Source: Microbulbifer sp. VAAF005 (GTDB lineage Bacteria; Pseudomonadota; Gammaproteobacteria; Pseudomonadales; Cellvibrionaceae). From it: a stretch of 64,000 nucleotides of DNA. The notes beneath the pieces were generated by a model, which was not told where the DNA came from, did not search any database, and was given only the letters and a program-made list of their open reading frames with translations. The translations under genes were made by a program, and so were the position numbers. The first letter of the stretch is position 1, and each line of letters starts with the position of its first letter. Location of the stretch: the NCBI RefSeq assembly GCF_030012985.1, contig NZ_CP120233.1, positions 2,402,501 through 2,466,500 on the forward strand. The letters run 5' to 3'. Shown here piece by piece: positions 1-11,800 of the stretch.

Positions 1-845
1 TTGTCATCCTCTACCGCATCAGTTTCCGAGCTGCGGTGGAAATGATTCCAAAGCCACATAGCCGGACCCGAAAGCGTGTATAGAACAGCCAGGGTTAAGA
101 GCACACCTGCCGGATCAATCGCTATTAAGCTAAAGACCAATATAACCGCAAGCATCATTACGAAGGGCACGCGACCTTTAAAGTCGAGCCCTTTGAAACT
201 GGAGTAGCGGAAATTCGATACCATCAGGAGACCCGAAACCGCAGTAACCAGTGCCGCCACTATAGCCAAGCCTGGTCCTACTTCAGCATTGTGGCCTGCC
301 CACACCATGCTCGCGACGATCGCAGCAGCTGTTGGGCTCGCTAATCCAATAAAGACCCCTTTATCAACGGTATCTACCTGTGTATTGAAGCGCGCAAGCC
401 TCAATGCCGCACAAGCCGCATATAAAAATGCTATAGCCCAACCAAATTTACCCAGGTTTCCCAGCGCCCAGCTGAAAACGACCAAGGCAGGAGCCAGGCC
501 GAATGAAACCATGTCTGAAAGCGAGTCATATTGAACACCAAAGGCACTTTGGGTATCTGTCAGGCGAGCGACGCGCCCATCCAATCCATCCAGTACCATC
601 GCGACAAAAATCGCTATCGCAGCCGATTCAAAATGCCCACTCATACCTGCGACAATGGCATAAAAGCCGCTAAACAGTGCGCCTGTTGTCACAAGATTGG
701 GCAGCAGGTAGATACCTCGTGCGCGCACTCTTTTACCACTGGAAGAAACCTCTTCCTCAACATGCTCATCGACAGGCAAACGAATTTCCTCAGTAGCCTC
801 ACTACTTGAGTCTATGGGCTGTTTTTCGCCCCCTTGACCGCTCAT
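1..845 (-). CDS. pssA: CDP-diacylglycerol-serine O-phosphatidyltransferase (partial, 3' end off window)
   Basis: Makes phosphatidylserine from CDP-diacylglycerol and serine at the inner membrane, the first step to phosphatidylethanolamine. The frame is open from an ATG at 845, preceded by GGAGAG, to the window edge (about 281 codons). It shows the CDP-alcohol phosphatidyltransferase signature DGLDGRVAR followed by G-x3-D-x3-D (GVQYDSLSD). The N-terminus is an acidic, soluble tail of about 45 residues before the first hydrophobic stretch (YLLPNLVTTGALFSG). The visible C-terminal end is acidic (SETDAVEDD), and the length already approaches that of pseudomonad-type PssA, so probably only a few residues are missing. 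It lies downstream of ilvC on the same strand, past ilvC's terminator. Confidence 0.93.
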   Translation of the reverse strand, partial: MSGQGGEKQPIDSSSEATEEIRLPVDEHVEEEVSSSGKRVRARGIYLLPNLVTTGALFSGFYAIVAGMSGHFESAAIAIFVAMVLDGLDGRVARLTDTQSAFGVQYDSLSDMVSFGLAPALVVFSWALGNLGKFGWAIAFLYAACAALRLARFNTQVDTVDKGVFIGLASPTAAAIVASMVWAGHNAEVGPGLAIVAALVTAVSGLLMVSNFRYSSFKGLDFKGRVPFVMMLAVILVFSLIAIDPAGVLLTLAVLYTLSGPAMWLWNHFHRSSETDAVEDD

Positions 846-911
846 ATACTCTCCATTGATGCATTGTGCAGTCAGCGAGTTTAACGCCAATTTACCACCC
901 GAGCCCAGAGC

Positions 912-942
912 AAAAAAACGGCAGGGTCGCCCCTGCCGCTTT
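912..942 (-). terminator. Intrinsic terminator after ilvC
   Basis: An 8-bp perfect GC-rich stem (CGGCAGGG / CCCTGCCG, 919-926 with 931-938) has a four-base loop. Read on the minus strand it is followed by seven T residues. It lies 14 nt past the ilvC stop and separates the ilv operon from pssA. Confidence 0.85.
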
Positions 943-955
943 TGCCAACCTTAAG

Positions 956-1984
<1,029 letters not shown>

Positions 1985-2004
1985 TCAATTCCTGCTTTTT
2001 TGCT

Positions 2005-2496
2005 CTATACACTTAATACTTTTTCACCGCGGGCAATCCCGGAAACTCCGGATCGCACCACTTCCATAATTGTGTGCTCCCCCAGCGCCTGGAGGAACGC
2101 ATCGAGTTTTTCGCCAGTTCCTGCCACCTGTACCGTGTACATACTGCTGGTGACATCGACGATCTGCCCACGAAAAATATCGACACTGCGCTTCACCTCA
2201 TCGCGCTGGGCACCATTGGCTCGCACTTTCACCAATAGCAGCTCCCGCTCGATATGAGAGCCTTCAGTGAGGTCCACCAATTTCACAACATCAATAAGCT
2301 TGTTTAGGTTCTTGGTAATTTGCTCAATCTTGTGATCGTCACCAATCGTCACCAGAGTGAGACGCGATAAAGTCGCATCCTCAGTAGGCGCCACGGTGAG
2401 GCTTTCAATGTTGTAGCCACGCTGGGAAAACAAGCCAACAACACGGGACAATGCCCCAGGCTCATTCTCCATCAGAACCGAAATTATTCTACGCAT
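2005..2496 (-). CDS. ilvH: Acetolactate synthase small (regulatory) subunit
   Basis: Regulatory subunit of acetohydroxyacid synthase. It binds valine through an N-terminal ACT domain (residues 3-75, containing ENEPGALSRVVGLFSQRGYN), gives feedback inhibition and activates the large subunit. The C-terminal ALS_ss_C domain covers about residues 80-160. At 163 aa it matches the E. coli IlvH size. The ATG has an AAGGG-type ribosome site. Only 11 nt separate it from the ilvI stop, so the pair is co-transcribed and probably made in balanced amounts. Confidence 0.97.
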   Translation of the reverse strand: MRRIISVLMENEPGALSRVVGLFSQRGYNIESLTVAPTEDATLSRLTLVTIGDDHKIEQITKNLNKLIDVVKLVDLTEGSHIERELLLVKVRANGAQRDEVKRSVDIFRGQIVDVTSSMYTVQVAGTGEKLDAFLQALGEHTIMEVVRSGVSGIARGEKVLSV

Positions 2497-2507
2497 CGCC
2501 CTACCCT

Positions 2508-4244
2508 TTAAGTTCTCTCAGTTTTGCTCAGCCACATGTCACGCATGGAGCCATTTGGTAGCACTTGCATGGGATAGACATGCTCAGATGGGTCGACGTA
2601 CACGTCGATAAATACAGTGCGATCCTTAATTGCAAAAGCTTCTTGCAACTTGTTGTGTAGGTCTTCACGACGCTCCACTTTCACCCCGACGTGACCGTAT
2701 GCCTCGGCGAGTTTCACAAAGTCAGGCAGCGATTCCTCGTAAACACTATTGGAAAGCCTTCCTTCATATTGCATCTCCTGCCACTGCTTCACCATCCCGA
2801 GAGCCTGATTGTTAAGGCAGAGGATTTTTACTGGCAAATGATATTGGGTAGCCGTAGAAAGCTCCTGAATACACATCTGGATACTTCCCTCGCCAGTTAC
2901 GCACACAACCTCTTTATCCGGGTGAGCTATTTTCACCCCCAAGGCTGCCGGTAAGCCGAAACCCATAGTCCCCAACCCACCGGAGTTAATCCAGCGGCGC
3001 GGCTTATCAAACAGGTAATACTGCGCAGCAAACATCTGGTGTTGCCCTACATCGGATGTCACAAAAGCATCACCCTCTGTGATGTCATACACCGCCTTGA
3101 TCACATCCTGCGGCATTATCAGGGCACCATTAGTCTGATAACGAGGAGCCGTGTAGAGCCCGTGACGCTCACGCCAGTCATCGATTTGGCGCCACCAGTC
3201 AACTATCGCGGAGTGATCCGGCTGCTCATCATTGGCTTTCAGCGCTTCGAGCATCTCTCGAAGGACAGCCTGAACCGTGCCCACAATCGGGATATCGGCA
3301 ACAATCGTTTTAGAGATCGAAGCCGGATCGACGTCGATATGAATAACTTTGGCACCCGGGCAAAATTTGCCTGGAGTATTAGTTACCCGGTCATCAAAAC
3401 GAGCTCCTACAGCCAGGATAACGTCCGCGTGATGCATGGCGGTATTTGCCTCGAAAGTGCCGTGCATACCAAGCATTCCCAAGAAACGCCTGTCACTACC
3501 GGGAAACGCCCCGAGTCCCATCAAGGTATTAGTCACCGGGTAGTTCAACTTTCTAGCCAGCTCGGTGAGAAGCTCAGCGCCACCACCCTGCACCACTCCC
3601 CCGCCGGCATAAATCACCGGACGGCGAGCTGACAGCAGCATGGCAATCGCTTTGCGAATCTGGCCGCTATGCCCCTTACCGGCCGGGGTATAGGAACGCA
3701 TCCGCAATTTTTCAGGGTAGTGGTAGGGGAATCTCTCCGCCGGGTTAGTTACATCCTTTGGAACATCAATCACTACGGGGCCGGGGCGGCCCGTATTGGC
3801 AATAAAGAATGCCTTTTTGACGATTGTAGGGATATCTTCAGCATTTTTAACCAAAAAACTGTGCTTCACGATCGGCCGCGAGCAGCCGACCATATCTGTT
3901 TCCTGGAACGCATCCTCACCGATCTTATCTCTCGGTACCTGGCCGGATATCACCACCATAGGAATAGAATCCATATAGGCCGTTGCGATGCCAGTAATCG
4001 CGTTCGTGGCACCAGGACCAGATGTCACGAGTACCACACCCGCCTTACCAGTAGACCGCGCGTAGCCGTCGGCAGCATGGGTAGCGCCCTGCTCGTGGCG
4101 CACGAGAACATGCTTTATCGACTTCTGCCGAAAAATAGCATCATAGATATGTAACGCTGAGCCGCCCGGGTATCCAAAAATCAGATCCACCCCTTCATCC
4201 TGCAGCGCGCGAACCAACATATCGCCGCCGGAAAGTAATTCCAC
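2508..4244 (-). CDS. ilvI: Acetolactate synthase large (catalytic) subunit
   Basis: ThDP-dependent enzyme that condenses two pyruvates, or pyruvate with 2-oxobutyrate, as the first committed step of branched-chain amino acid synthesis. The pyrimidine-binding domain begins [16 protein letters not shown] with the catalytic glutamate in [15 protein letters not shown]. The ThDP/Mg motif G-D-G-x(~26)-N appears as [12 protein letters not shown]...LNNQALGMV in the C-terminal domain. I place the start at the GTG at 4244: GAGGAG lies six bases upstream and the protein then begins [14 protein letters not shown], as family members do (MELLSGG). The frame also has an upstream start at 4286 adding 14 residues ([14 protein letters not shown]) that look non-homologous. 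First gene of ilvIHC. Confidence 0.96.
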   Translation of the reverse strand: MELLSGGDMLVRALQDEGVDLIFGYPGGSALHIYDAIFRQKSIKHVLVRHEQGATHAADGYARSTGKAGVVLVTSGPGATNAITGIATAYMDSIPMVVISGQVPRDKIGEDAFQETDMVGCSRPIVKHSFLVKNAEDIPTIVKKAFFIANTGRPGPVVIDVPKDVTNPAERFPYHYPEKLRMRSYTPAGKGHSGQIRKAIAMLLSARRPVIYAGGGVVQGGGAELLTELARKLNYPVTNTLMGLGAFPGSDRRFLGMLGMHGTFEANTAMHHADVILAVGARFDDRVTNTPGKFCPGAKVIHIDVDPASISKTIVADIPIVGTVQAVLREMLEALKANDEQPDHSAIVDWWRQIDDWRERHGLYTAPRYQTNGALIMPQDVIKAVYDITEGDAFVTSDVGQHQMFAAQYYLFDKPRRWINSGGLGTMGFGLPAALGVKIAHPDKEVVCVTGEGSIQMCIQELSTATQYHLPVKILCLNNQALGMVKQWQEMQYEGRLSNSVYEESLPDFVKLAEAYGHVGVKVERREDLHNKLQEAFAIKDRTVFIDVYVDPSEHVYPMQVLPNGSMRDMWLSKTERT

Positions 4245-4695
4245 TTGAGTCTCCTCAATTTTCCTGTTTTTTAGGATAGCCATCACCGAAAACGTATAAA
4301 ACGCCTACTGACAAGAATGCCAGACAGCAATTATAGGGGAAAATGGTGACAAATATCAGCCTGTTGCGTGTTTTGCTGCCGATTTTTAGGATGAACTGAT
4401 CGCGCATAAACACCCAACCCCAAGCAAAGCTATATAGGTTCACTTCAGGGTTAGCAGGCCTCCAGGGGTGAGGAGGGCCACTCAGTGGCATTTCGATGGA
4501 GGATGTTCCATCAGGATTAGACTCAAAACCACGGGTGTGCGGTGAAATCTAGTCACTGAGTAAACCCCCGATTTTGCCAATTGAGCCCTAGCTGTCAATA
4601 GGTGTCTGCGAAAGTGTTAAGACAGTTACGGGAAAACCCGCCAGTACCGGTACAATAAAGGGACGGAAGGAACACCAACACAAGGGGTAAGCACC
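4245..4695. other. Divergent intergenic region, ilvI / DUF4124 gene
   Basis: No convincing gene. It must hold the ilvIHC promoter (minus) and that of the DUF4124 gene (plus). A short perfect palindrome GCCACT-C-AGTGGC is at 4477-4489, and a six-base inverted repeat GATGGA/TCCATC at 4495-4512. A TACAAT near 4650 could be a -10 for the plus-strand gene, but I see no good -35. No leader peptide rich in Val, Leu or Ile and no attenuator hairpin was recognised upstream of ilvI. Confidence 0.4.
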
Positions 4696-5163
4696 ATGCG
4701 TATCTTACTGGCGCTATTGATTGCAGTAACAGCTATAACCGCTCAAGCCGATGGCATCTATAAATGGGTAGATGAGAATGGCGTTGTCCATTTTGGTGAA
4801 CAACCTCCAGAAAATACTCAAGTGGACGTAATCAAAAAGCCCAGGTCAGAGCGGTATAAAAAGTGGGAAGCTGAACAGAAGGCCGCCAGTCCCCGAGAAC
4901 CAGCTGAACTATCAAAGAGAACCGTAGCCAAGCAACCTGAAAAGCAGCCCGACGTACGTCAGCAAGAGCAGGAAAAAGTAACGCAAATGCAAGCCGCTCT
5001 TCGCGCTAGGCGCTGTGAGTCAGCTCGAAAATCTCTGAACTCCTTGACTGCGAATTCTCGCGTTCGCGAAGTCGATCAAAATGGAAATTACAGAAGATTG
5101 GGTGAAGATGAACGGCAGCAACGTATAGCTACCGCTCAACAACGTATCCGGGATAACTGTTAA
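4696..5163 (+). CDS. DUF4124 domain-containing secreted protein
   Basis: Small exported protein of unknown function. A signal peptide (MRILLALLIAVTAITAQA, cleavage after A18 or so) is followed by the DUF4124 core GIYKWVDENGVVHFGEQPP, a small beta motif found in many gammaproteobacterial periplasmic proteins. The rest (residues 55-155) is charged, rich in Lys, Glu, Gln and Arg, probably helical, with two cysteines (C110 area and the C-terminal Cys155) that could form a disulfide. It has an AAGGGG-like ribosome site before the ATG and stands alone. A DUF4124 gene next to ilvI also occurs in pseudomonads, as far as I recall. Function not assigned. Confidence 0.85.
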   Translation: MRILLALLIAVTAITAQADGIYKWVDENGVVHFGEQPPENTQVDVIKKPRSERYKKWEAEQKAASPREPAELSKRTVAKQPEKQPDVRQQEQEKVTQMQAALRARRCESARKSLNSLTANSRVREVDQNGNYRRLGEDERQQRIATAQQRIRDNC

Positions 5164-5180
5164 AACCTTCCATATTCTCC

Positions 5181-6260
5181 CTACATTTCCTGGTAGGGCC
5201 TATCAGTAAATTGATCCAGGCTATAGCGTTCAGTGTAATAGCCTGGCTCAAAAGCACTATCCCTTGCCATAGGTACCGTCACCCTGGCAATACTCAATTG
5301 TTTCACCAGGTAGGGGCCGTCCTGCCCGGCATCGCGAATCAAGAGCCCATAAAACTCTAGGGGAATCCAGTGCCGCCCCGCCGTTAACTCAAGAGCATTT
5401 TGCGTTGTGCCTATCGGGGATTGCTCATCGTTATAAAGGGAGCCCTGAAAATAGTAGCGCCCCTCTCTGCTGATATCGACTTCCGCCTCAATTAATAAAT
5501 TGCCATCGGCAGTAACAGAATCCCGCAGCGATCCTGTATAGCTTCCCGTATCCTCAGAAAGGGTGAATGCTGCCGCATCGCGGAGACCATCAATATCCGT
5601 ATCCACAATGACCTTAAAAATACCCGCTTCCAGCACCTGGCTATTAAAGGAGCCCGCCTCCATCAATACCTCGTAGATTAAGTCTCCATCCGAATCACTA
5701 AAAGCCAAGGTACCCACGACTTGTTGGTCTTCGTAAACCAACAACGCAGTCAAGTCAGCACTGACTCGATCTCCATCACTATCGGTCTGATAGGCAAAAA
5801 CCCGAATAGTATCCCCACGCAAATAAAACTTTTCATCTGTCCATATAGTCAGAGAATCCCCTTCCTCACTGTGAGTGGTTCTTTCATCCACCGCAAATGT
5901 CTGAGTAATCGGGTCCTGTTCAGGAGTTTTAATTGCTCGGTTTTCTGGCGGATAGCGATGAAAGCGGGCTAGATCCGAGAGAAGGGATTCGTGTAACTCA
6001 GTCTTGTTGGACAGGGAGTGAATTCCCTTCCATAGTTTTACAGACTGATCCTCTTCCTCTTTCTCCAGTCCCGCCGGCTCAACGTTATCTGGCTTACGAC
6101 TTCGGATAGATCGCTCTTCAGCTTTCGCTTTGGCTATAACAGCGGGCGCTGCCTCTTCACCACCAGACAGGGCCCAGTAACCCACCAATCCAGTAACTAC
6201 GGCCAGTACACCCCAGCCTGCCAGTCGGGCCTTTGAGCGATCTTTGTTTGATGTGGACAT
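5181..6260 (-). CDS. Inner-membrane-anchored protein with choice-of-anchor X-like domain
   Basis: Function unknown. The N-terminus has a basic stretch, then one hydrophobic helix (residues 14-32, GVLAVVTGLVGYWALSGG), so the rest should be periplasmic. A charged linker (about 35-75) follows, then beta-rich sequence with repeated Asp-rich loops (DSDGDRVSADL, SDSDGDLIYEV, DTDIDGLRDAA) that look able to bind calcium. The C-terminal part (REGRYYFQGSLYN...DAGQDGPYLVKQLSIARV) resembles the 'choice-of-anchor X' beta domain. The ATG at 6260 has GGAGG six bases upstream; a TTG one codon earlier is less likely. It begins 30 nt after the lipase-like gene and is probably co-transcribed with it. Confidence 0.75.
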   Translation of the reverse strand: MSTSNKDRSKARLAGWGVLAVVTGLVGYWALSGGEEAAPAVIAKAKAEERSIRSRKPDNVEPAGLEKEEEDQSVKLWKGIHSLSNKTELHESLLSDLARFHRYPPENRAIKTPEQDPITQTFAVDERTTHSEEGDSLTIWTDEKFYLRGDTIRVFAYQTDSDGDRVSADLTALLVYEDQQVVGTLAFSDSDGDLIYEVLMEAGSFNSQVLEAGIFKVIVDTDIDGLRDAAAFTLSEDTGSYTGSLRDSVTADGNLLIEAEVDISREGRYYFQGSLYNDEQSPIGTTQNALELTAGRHWIPLEFYGLLIRDAGQDGPYLVKQLSIARVTVPMARDSAFEPGYYTERYSLDQFTDRPYQEM

Positions 6261-6290
6261 CAATACCTCCGAAGCCTTTTATTTTTTTAG

Positions 6291-7508
6291 TTAATTCGTG
6301 CAGGCTGAGATTCTACCCGCGCTGTTCTTTCCTGAACCACAGTCCAGTCCATCGGGAATAGAATCATAATCGGGGGATAGAATGCCACCGTTACGCTGCG
6401 CATCATGATCTGTATAGATACTGGCCAAATTGTAAGATCGAGCAGTGCCTTTACTCTCGTTGTCACAAGAGAAAATTGCACTGCCGTAAGCTACGCCAAA
6501 CAGGGTTTCATATTCCTTTAGATTTGACCATAGATTACGCTTGGCTGACCCTGAACAGTTCATTTGTGAAGCTAAATTGATATAGCCGTCATCCTCACCA
6601 TTCAGCAGCATGGAGGTAGCACTTTCCACCCCCGGGAAGGCTGCGTAGCCTCCAATGGTATACACTGGTGCACCGAGGTTAGTCCCTACATAATTTCTTA
6701 CCGTGTAAACATCATTGGTTTGCATATAGCGAACCGCTGAACACTCACGCCCCAAAAATAGAGCATTGACCAGATCGTCATACCAGCTTCCATTACATAT
6801 CCGATCAACACCTTCTGTACCGGTAATAGCACCTCCTGTGGTGAAAATTGCAGCAACACCGCTGATAGCCGTATCAAAAGCAACGCTCACTGCGTAGCTA
6901 TCATCAAGCCCAGCTACTCGAACCTCTTCTTCGACTGTTTTACAAGATTTACTGCCATACCAAGTGGTAGAACATTCTTTAACTTCTTGAATTTCTGTAT
7001 TGGTATCGAATTGGTTGTAGGCGCGATTGTAATATGGGGATCCTTCAACAGCGTTACCCGCGATATACATCATTTGAGCAGCACCCTGGCTGTGGGAAAT
7101 AATCCAGAAAGTGTCCTCTGCCGAGCACTGGTTTTCGTGCTCAAACCGATCCCCCTGACCAGAGCGGATCTCTATAATTTGACGAGCAATCTCCCCCGCA
7201 GTCTCATCATGCCAATAGGGAAATTCACCTTCATCAGTTGAGTTATAACCGACAACGCCGTAATTGCCGCCATCAACTAACAATTGTTCAATAAAATCAC
7301 TGCTAGAATATTCGTCGAAAACCGCCTCACTCCAATAGTCCAGTGCTGGCTGCACTAAACTCCCATCATTACTTTCACCTGTAGTGTGTCCTTCGACTCC
7401 GTGTCCATGAACCAGGATATAACAGTTTTCCGCTACCGCTGATGAAGCTCCAATTATCGCCGAGAAAAAAATAGACAGGCTTGTACCCAGCCTTTTAGAC
7501 AGTGCCAT
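6291..7508 (-). CDS. Secreted alpha/beta-hydrolase, lipase-like
   Basis: Predicted exported hydrolase. The signal peptide ends near ASSAVA (residue 26). The mature protein opens with a beta strand and oxyanion-type motif YILVHGHGVEG, and the nucleophile elbow is SHSQGA (residue about 124), a variant of G-x-S-x-G whose first position is Ser. Several cysteine pairs suggest disulfides outside the cytoplasm. The order strand-HG-helix-SxSxG fits lipases or esterases of the alpha/beta fold; the acid and His of the triad cannot be fixed by eye. The substrate is unknown. AAGGAAAATAACA precedes the ATG. The neighbouring anchored protein may be a partner or chaperone. Confidence 0.75.
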   Translation of the reverse strand: MALSKRLGTSLSIFFSAIIGASSAVAENCYILVHGHGVEGHTTGESNDGSLVQPALDYWSEAVFDEYSSSDFIEQLLVDGGNYGVVGYNSTDEGEFPYWHDETAGEIARQIIEIRSGQGDRFEHENQCSAEDTFWIISHSQGAAQMMYIAGNAVEGSPYYNRAYNQFDTNTEIQEVKECSTTWYGSKSCKTVEEEVRVAGLDDSYAVSVAFDTAISGVAAIFTTGGAITGTEGVDRICNGSWYDDLVNALFLGRECSAVRYMQTNDVYTVRNYVGTNLGAPVYTIGGYAAFPGVESATSMLLNGEDDGYINLASQMNCSGSAKRNLWSNLKEYETLFGVAYGSAIFSCDNESKGTARSYNLASIYTDHDAQRNGGILSPDYDSIPDGLDCGSGKNSAGRISACTN

Positions 7509-7762
7509 TGTTATTTTCCTTTATTGTTTTAGTAAGTGGTAACTCTCGTGACTGAAGAGTTTTAAAAAATCTGAATAACGCAATGTACAGCAGACGACTA
7601 AAACTTATCCTTTACGCTCTATTTGGGAATAGGATTAAAGGCGCCAGAGGGGGTCGAATCCGCCACGCGAAGCGACCAATTCGTCATATTCCTCAATTTA
7701 TACTCATGCTTTGAGGCGCCTTTGCTATGATGCCGGCAACGCCACCCGGACGGCAGTAAGTC

Positions 7763-8827
7763 ATGAGAGACCAAAATAAAAATATGTCCGGCCATGCCGG
7801 CGTGCCCAAGATATTTGCGCCTTACTTTGTGGTTGCCGCCGCCAGGCTCGGCATTCCCACAGAGGCGCTAATTGAACGATTGCCATTCTCATTTAGCTGG
7901 AATCCAGGAGAGAGTGAATGGCTTAATTACAGTGAATTCAATGCTCTAATTGAAAGCATACTGGCGCTATCCCCTGTTACTTCACCAGGTCTCAGCTTTA
8001 GTCGCTTCCCAATTATGCTTTGGCTTGAAGAAACTATTATCGAAGCTCAGCCCTCCTTGAGACGGCCGAGGGAGATCTTTCGCCCTGCAGAAATTGTACT
8101 CTCACAAACCCTAGCCCCCCTCCTGCGGTTCCAGACTTACCAGGAAGCCGATGCGGAAGTACTCACACTCAACTGGCAGCAGGAACTCTTTAGCGCTCCG
8201 GTCAATCATTTTATTGCTGAAATGCTGATGAGTCGTGGAGTAGATCTCTTGCGCACTCTTAACCCGAGGTTTCCCGAGGTCCGGGGATTAAAGTTACGCA
8301 GTGAAAAGCCAGAGGATGACTCTATCCACAAGAGGATTTTCCAGTGCCCAATTGAATTTTCCGCTGATGAAAATGCGATTATCCTAGGCTCCCAGATACT
8401 GGACTTCCCTATACCCAGTTACCATAAAATCATTCGCAGCCAGAGCCGAAATATTTTAAAGGCAGTTTTGCACAATACTTTGACCAGCTATAACCTGGCA
8501 GCCAGTTTGCGAGCCTGGCTCGAGAAGCACTTGCTCAGTGAAGAAATCACTATCAAACAAGCCGCAGCCCACTTCCGCACCAGTGGCCGCACTTTACAGC
8601 GCAGATTGAGAGAACAGGGAGTAACATTCCAGCAGCTTAAAGACAGTGTTACGCTATCTCTGACCAAGAAACTCCTTCTCTCAACCAGTGATTCCGTAGA
8701 AAGCATTGCGGTACAACTTCATTTTGCCGAACGCGCAGTATTTACCCGCTTCTTTAAAAAACATGAGGGAGTCACCCCTTCCGAGTTCCGTCGCAGTAAT
8801 GTCGGCAGAGATATTTTCGAAGCGTAA
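7763..8827 (+). CDS. AraC-family transcriptional regulator
   Basis: DNA-binding regulator of 354 aa. The N-terminal two thirds (about residues 15-210) match the 'arabinose-binding' type sensor region of OruR/ArgR-like AraC proteins. The C-terminal part (about 250-345) is the double HTH AraC domain: first HTH around ITIKQAAAHFRTSGRTLQRR, second around SVESIAVQLHFAERAVFTR, ending FFKKHEGVTPSEFRR. The inducer is unknown. The 254-bp upstream gap contains a spaced inverted repeat (AAAGGCGCC 7637-7645, GGCGCCTTT 7715-7723). It converges on the RND operon with a 16-nt gap, so it may or may not control that operon. A later Met (NKNMSGHAG) is another possible start. Confidence 0.9.
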   Translation: MRDQNKNMSGHAGVPKIFAPYFVVAAARLGIPTEALIERLPFSFSWNPGESEWLNYSEFNALIESILALSPVTSPGLSFSRFPIMLWLEETIIEAQPSLRRPREIFRPAEIVLSQTLAPLLRFQTYQEADAEVLTLNWQQELFSAPVNHFIAEMLMSRGVDLLRTLNPRFPEVRGLKLRSEKPEDDSIHKRIFQCPIEFSADENAIILGSQILDFPIPSYHKIIRSQSRNILKAVLHNTLTSYNLAASLRAWLEKHLLSEEITIKQAAAHFRTSGRTLQRRLREQGVTFQQLKDSVTLSLTKKLLLSTSDSVESIAVQLHFAERAVFTRFFKKHEGVTPSEFRRSNVGRDIFEA

Positions 8828-8843
8828 ATAAGTGTAAAGAGAC

Positions 8844-11800
8844 TCAGGAGGCCGCTACAGCCTCCGCCTCAAAATTCCGCCCAAGATACATATACATCGC
8901 CGGCACGACAAATAAAGTAAATAACGTTCCAATTGTCATACCGGTCGCCACTACCAAGCCCATTGCAAACCTTGCTCCTCCACCTGGCCCCGACGCTATT
9001 AACAATGGAACCATCGCCAAAACCAGAGATGCAGTAGTCATTAAAATCGGTCGCAAACGGATTGAAGTGGCCTGCTCAATCGCTGATCGCTTATCAAGCC
9101 CTGAGAGCTGTAACTTATTGGCAAACTCCACTATCAGAATGCCGTGTTTGGAAATAACCCCAATCAGGGTAACCAGGCCCACTTGTGTGTAAATATTGAG
9201 GGTCGTCAATCCTAGACTGACGAAAATCATCGCTCCGCAAACACTCATCGGTACGGTGACCAACATAATCAAGGGATCGCGCCAGGATTCAAATTGAGCA
9301 GCTAACACCAAATAAATCACTATCAAGGCAAAGAAAAAGGTAACCACCAAATCTGATCCTTCAGTTTTGAATTGCCTGGACTGCCCCGAGTAATCTACAG
9401 AATACTCGACTGGTAAGATTTCTTTAGCCGCATTATCCAACACCATCAATGCTTCACCCAACGTAATCCCAGGGCGTGGCACACCCGAAATAGTGACGGC
9501 ATTTAATTGTTGAAATCTCTTTAGTTGCTGTGGTTCAACGGTTTCCGTGAGCCTTATCAAAGTACTCACAGGAACCAACTTGTCGTTTACCGCCCGAATA
9601 TAATATTGCTCCAACTGATCAGGGGTTAGGCGGTCAACTCTCTCGACTTGAGGGATAACTTTATAACTGCGGTTATCCAGGGAAAAACGGTTAACATAAG
9701 CCCCGGATAACATCGCTCCTAAGTCACGACTCAAGTCCACCATTTCCACACCCATACTGGCCGCTTTATCACGATCAATTTCTATTACAATTTTTGGTTT
9801 ATCAATTTTCAGATCAGAATCTAGAAAAATAAACTTTCGACTCTCAAGGGCTCGGGTCATAATATCGCTTGCCACCGATGCCAGATTCTCCATGGGCTCT
9901 GTAGAACCGATAACAAATTCAACCGGAAGCTGCCCTCCCGCAGTTGGCAGACTTGGTGGTACCACAACGGCTATTTTTAGCCCGGCTATTTGCTGCACAT
10001 CACTGCTAATCAACTCCTGCATCTTTTCCGTATCACGGTCTCTCCCTTCCCAGGGAGCCAAAACAAACCCGGCTACCGCATTATTAACACCACTACTGAA
10101 GGTGCCCGCCCCATTAAGCAGAAAAAGATTTTCAACCTCAGTAAATCTCTCAGCAATGACATTAAGTTCACCACTGTACTGTTCAACATAATCTAAAGTT
10201 GCGTAAGCATCGGCAGTAGAAATTGTAAGAACAAGCCCCCTATCCTCTGTAGGTTCAAGCTCTTGAGGGGACGTCACAAATAAGAAGTAACAACTTATCA
10301 ATACAATTAAGCCGAAAACCAAAATAACTCGGCGCTCATCAAGAGAAGAATGGAGCGATTTTTCAAATCTCGTCTGAAGTCGATTAAATTGGCGTTCCAG
10401 CCAAATTTCAAACCGGGTACCTCCACCATCGCGAGGCTTTAATATTTTCGAGGCCATCATGGGAGATAAAGTAAGAGCGACCACTCCAGACAGTAATACG
10501 GCGCCAGCTAGGGAAAATGCAAACTCTATGAATAGGGTCCCGGTTAAACCACCAAGAAAACCAATAGGAATATATACTGCAATTAGCGTTGTAGTCATAG
10601 CCACTACAGGCCATGCCAACTCTCGAGCCCCTACGATCGCAGCCTCTTTTGGAGGCAAGCCCTCTTCTATATGTCGATGGACATTTTCCAGAACAATAAT
10701 GGCATCATCAACAACAATTCCGATTGCCAGAACCATGCTTAGTAATGTGAGCAAGTTGATGGAAAATCCCATTAAAAACATTAAAAAGAATGCACCAACA
10801 AGAGAAAGCGGTAGTGCAATTGCTGGAATTAATACGCTGCGAACTGACCCCAGAAACAAATAAATCACCAAAATTACTATAAATACTGCTTCAACAATTG
10901 TTTTGACGACCTCTTCAATGGAGTCCTGAATATATTCAGTACTGTCGTAAGGAATTTCACCTAGCATACCCTCTGGCAACTGTGGAAAAATTTTCTGCTC
11001 CAACTCCTCGCGTACTTTTTTAATAACTTCAAGGGAGTTCGCATCGGGTGCCACCTCAATAGCAATAAAAGTGGCAGACTGCCCGTTAAAAGTTACAGAG
11101 CTGTCATAGGACTCAGCTCCTAACTCTATCTCCGCTACTTCACCTAGACGAACCAGCTTATCCCCATCGGATCTAACCACTAGCTTGCGGAAATCCAACT
11201 GACGTGCAATATCTGTGTCCGCACGTATTTCCAGTGCCACACGGGTTCCCTTTGTCGAACCAACTGCCGACAGAATATTATTATCCCTGAGCGCATCAGA
11301 AATATCTGCAGGTGTGACTTCCAATGCCGCCATCTCTGTCGGCTTTAACCAGACTCTCATTGCAAAAGTACTGTCACCCAAAAGGCGAGCTCGCTGCACA
11401 CCAGCTATAGTCGCCAATTTAGGTTGAACAACGCGTGTCAAATAATCCGTAATTTGATTATTAGCGAGAATATTTGAGGAAAAAGAAAGGTACATTGCAG
11501 CAGTGGTTTCTCCCTGCTGCATTTCCACGCTGGAATCCTCTGATTCATCAGGCAATTCACTGCGCAGCTTATTTACCTTGGCAACGACCTGAGTTAACAC
11601 TTCATTTGGATCGTAATCAAAACGTACATAAACGTTTATCGTCGAGAGACCTTGCACGCTGGTGGAAACCATGTAATCGATACCATCTGCAGTAGCAATC
11701 TCCTGCTCAAGCGGCGTAGTAATAAACCCCTGCACTAGATCTGAGTCGGCACCAACATAAACGGTGGTTACTGTAATAACTGCATTTTCAAGTTCCGGGT

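Noticed and set aside
4255..4491. 78-aa open frame overlapping the ilvI start
   Set aside because: Overlaps the ilvI Shine-Dalgarno region, no family resemblance, not rich in branched-chain residues, so not a leader peptide.
7636..7700. T-loop-like GTCGAATCC resembling a tRNA
   Set aside because: No acceptor, D or anticodon stems could be folded around it.
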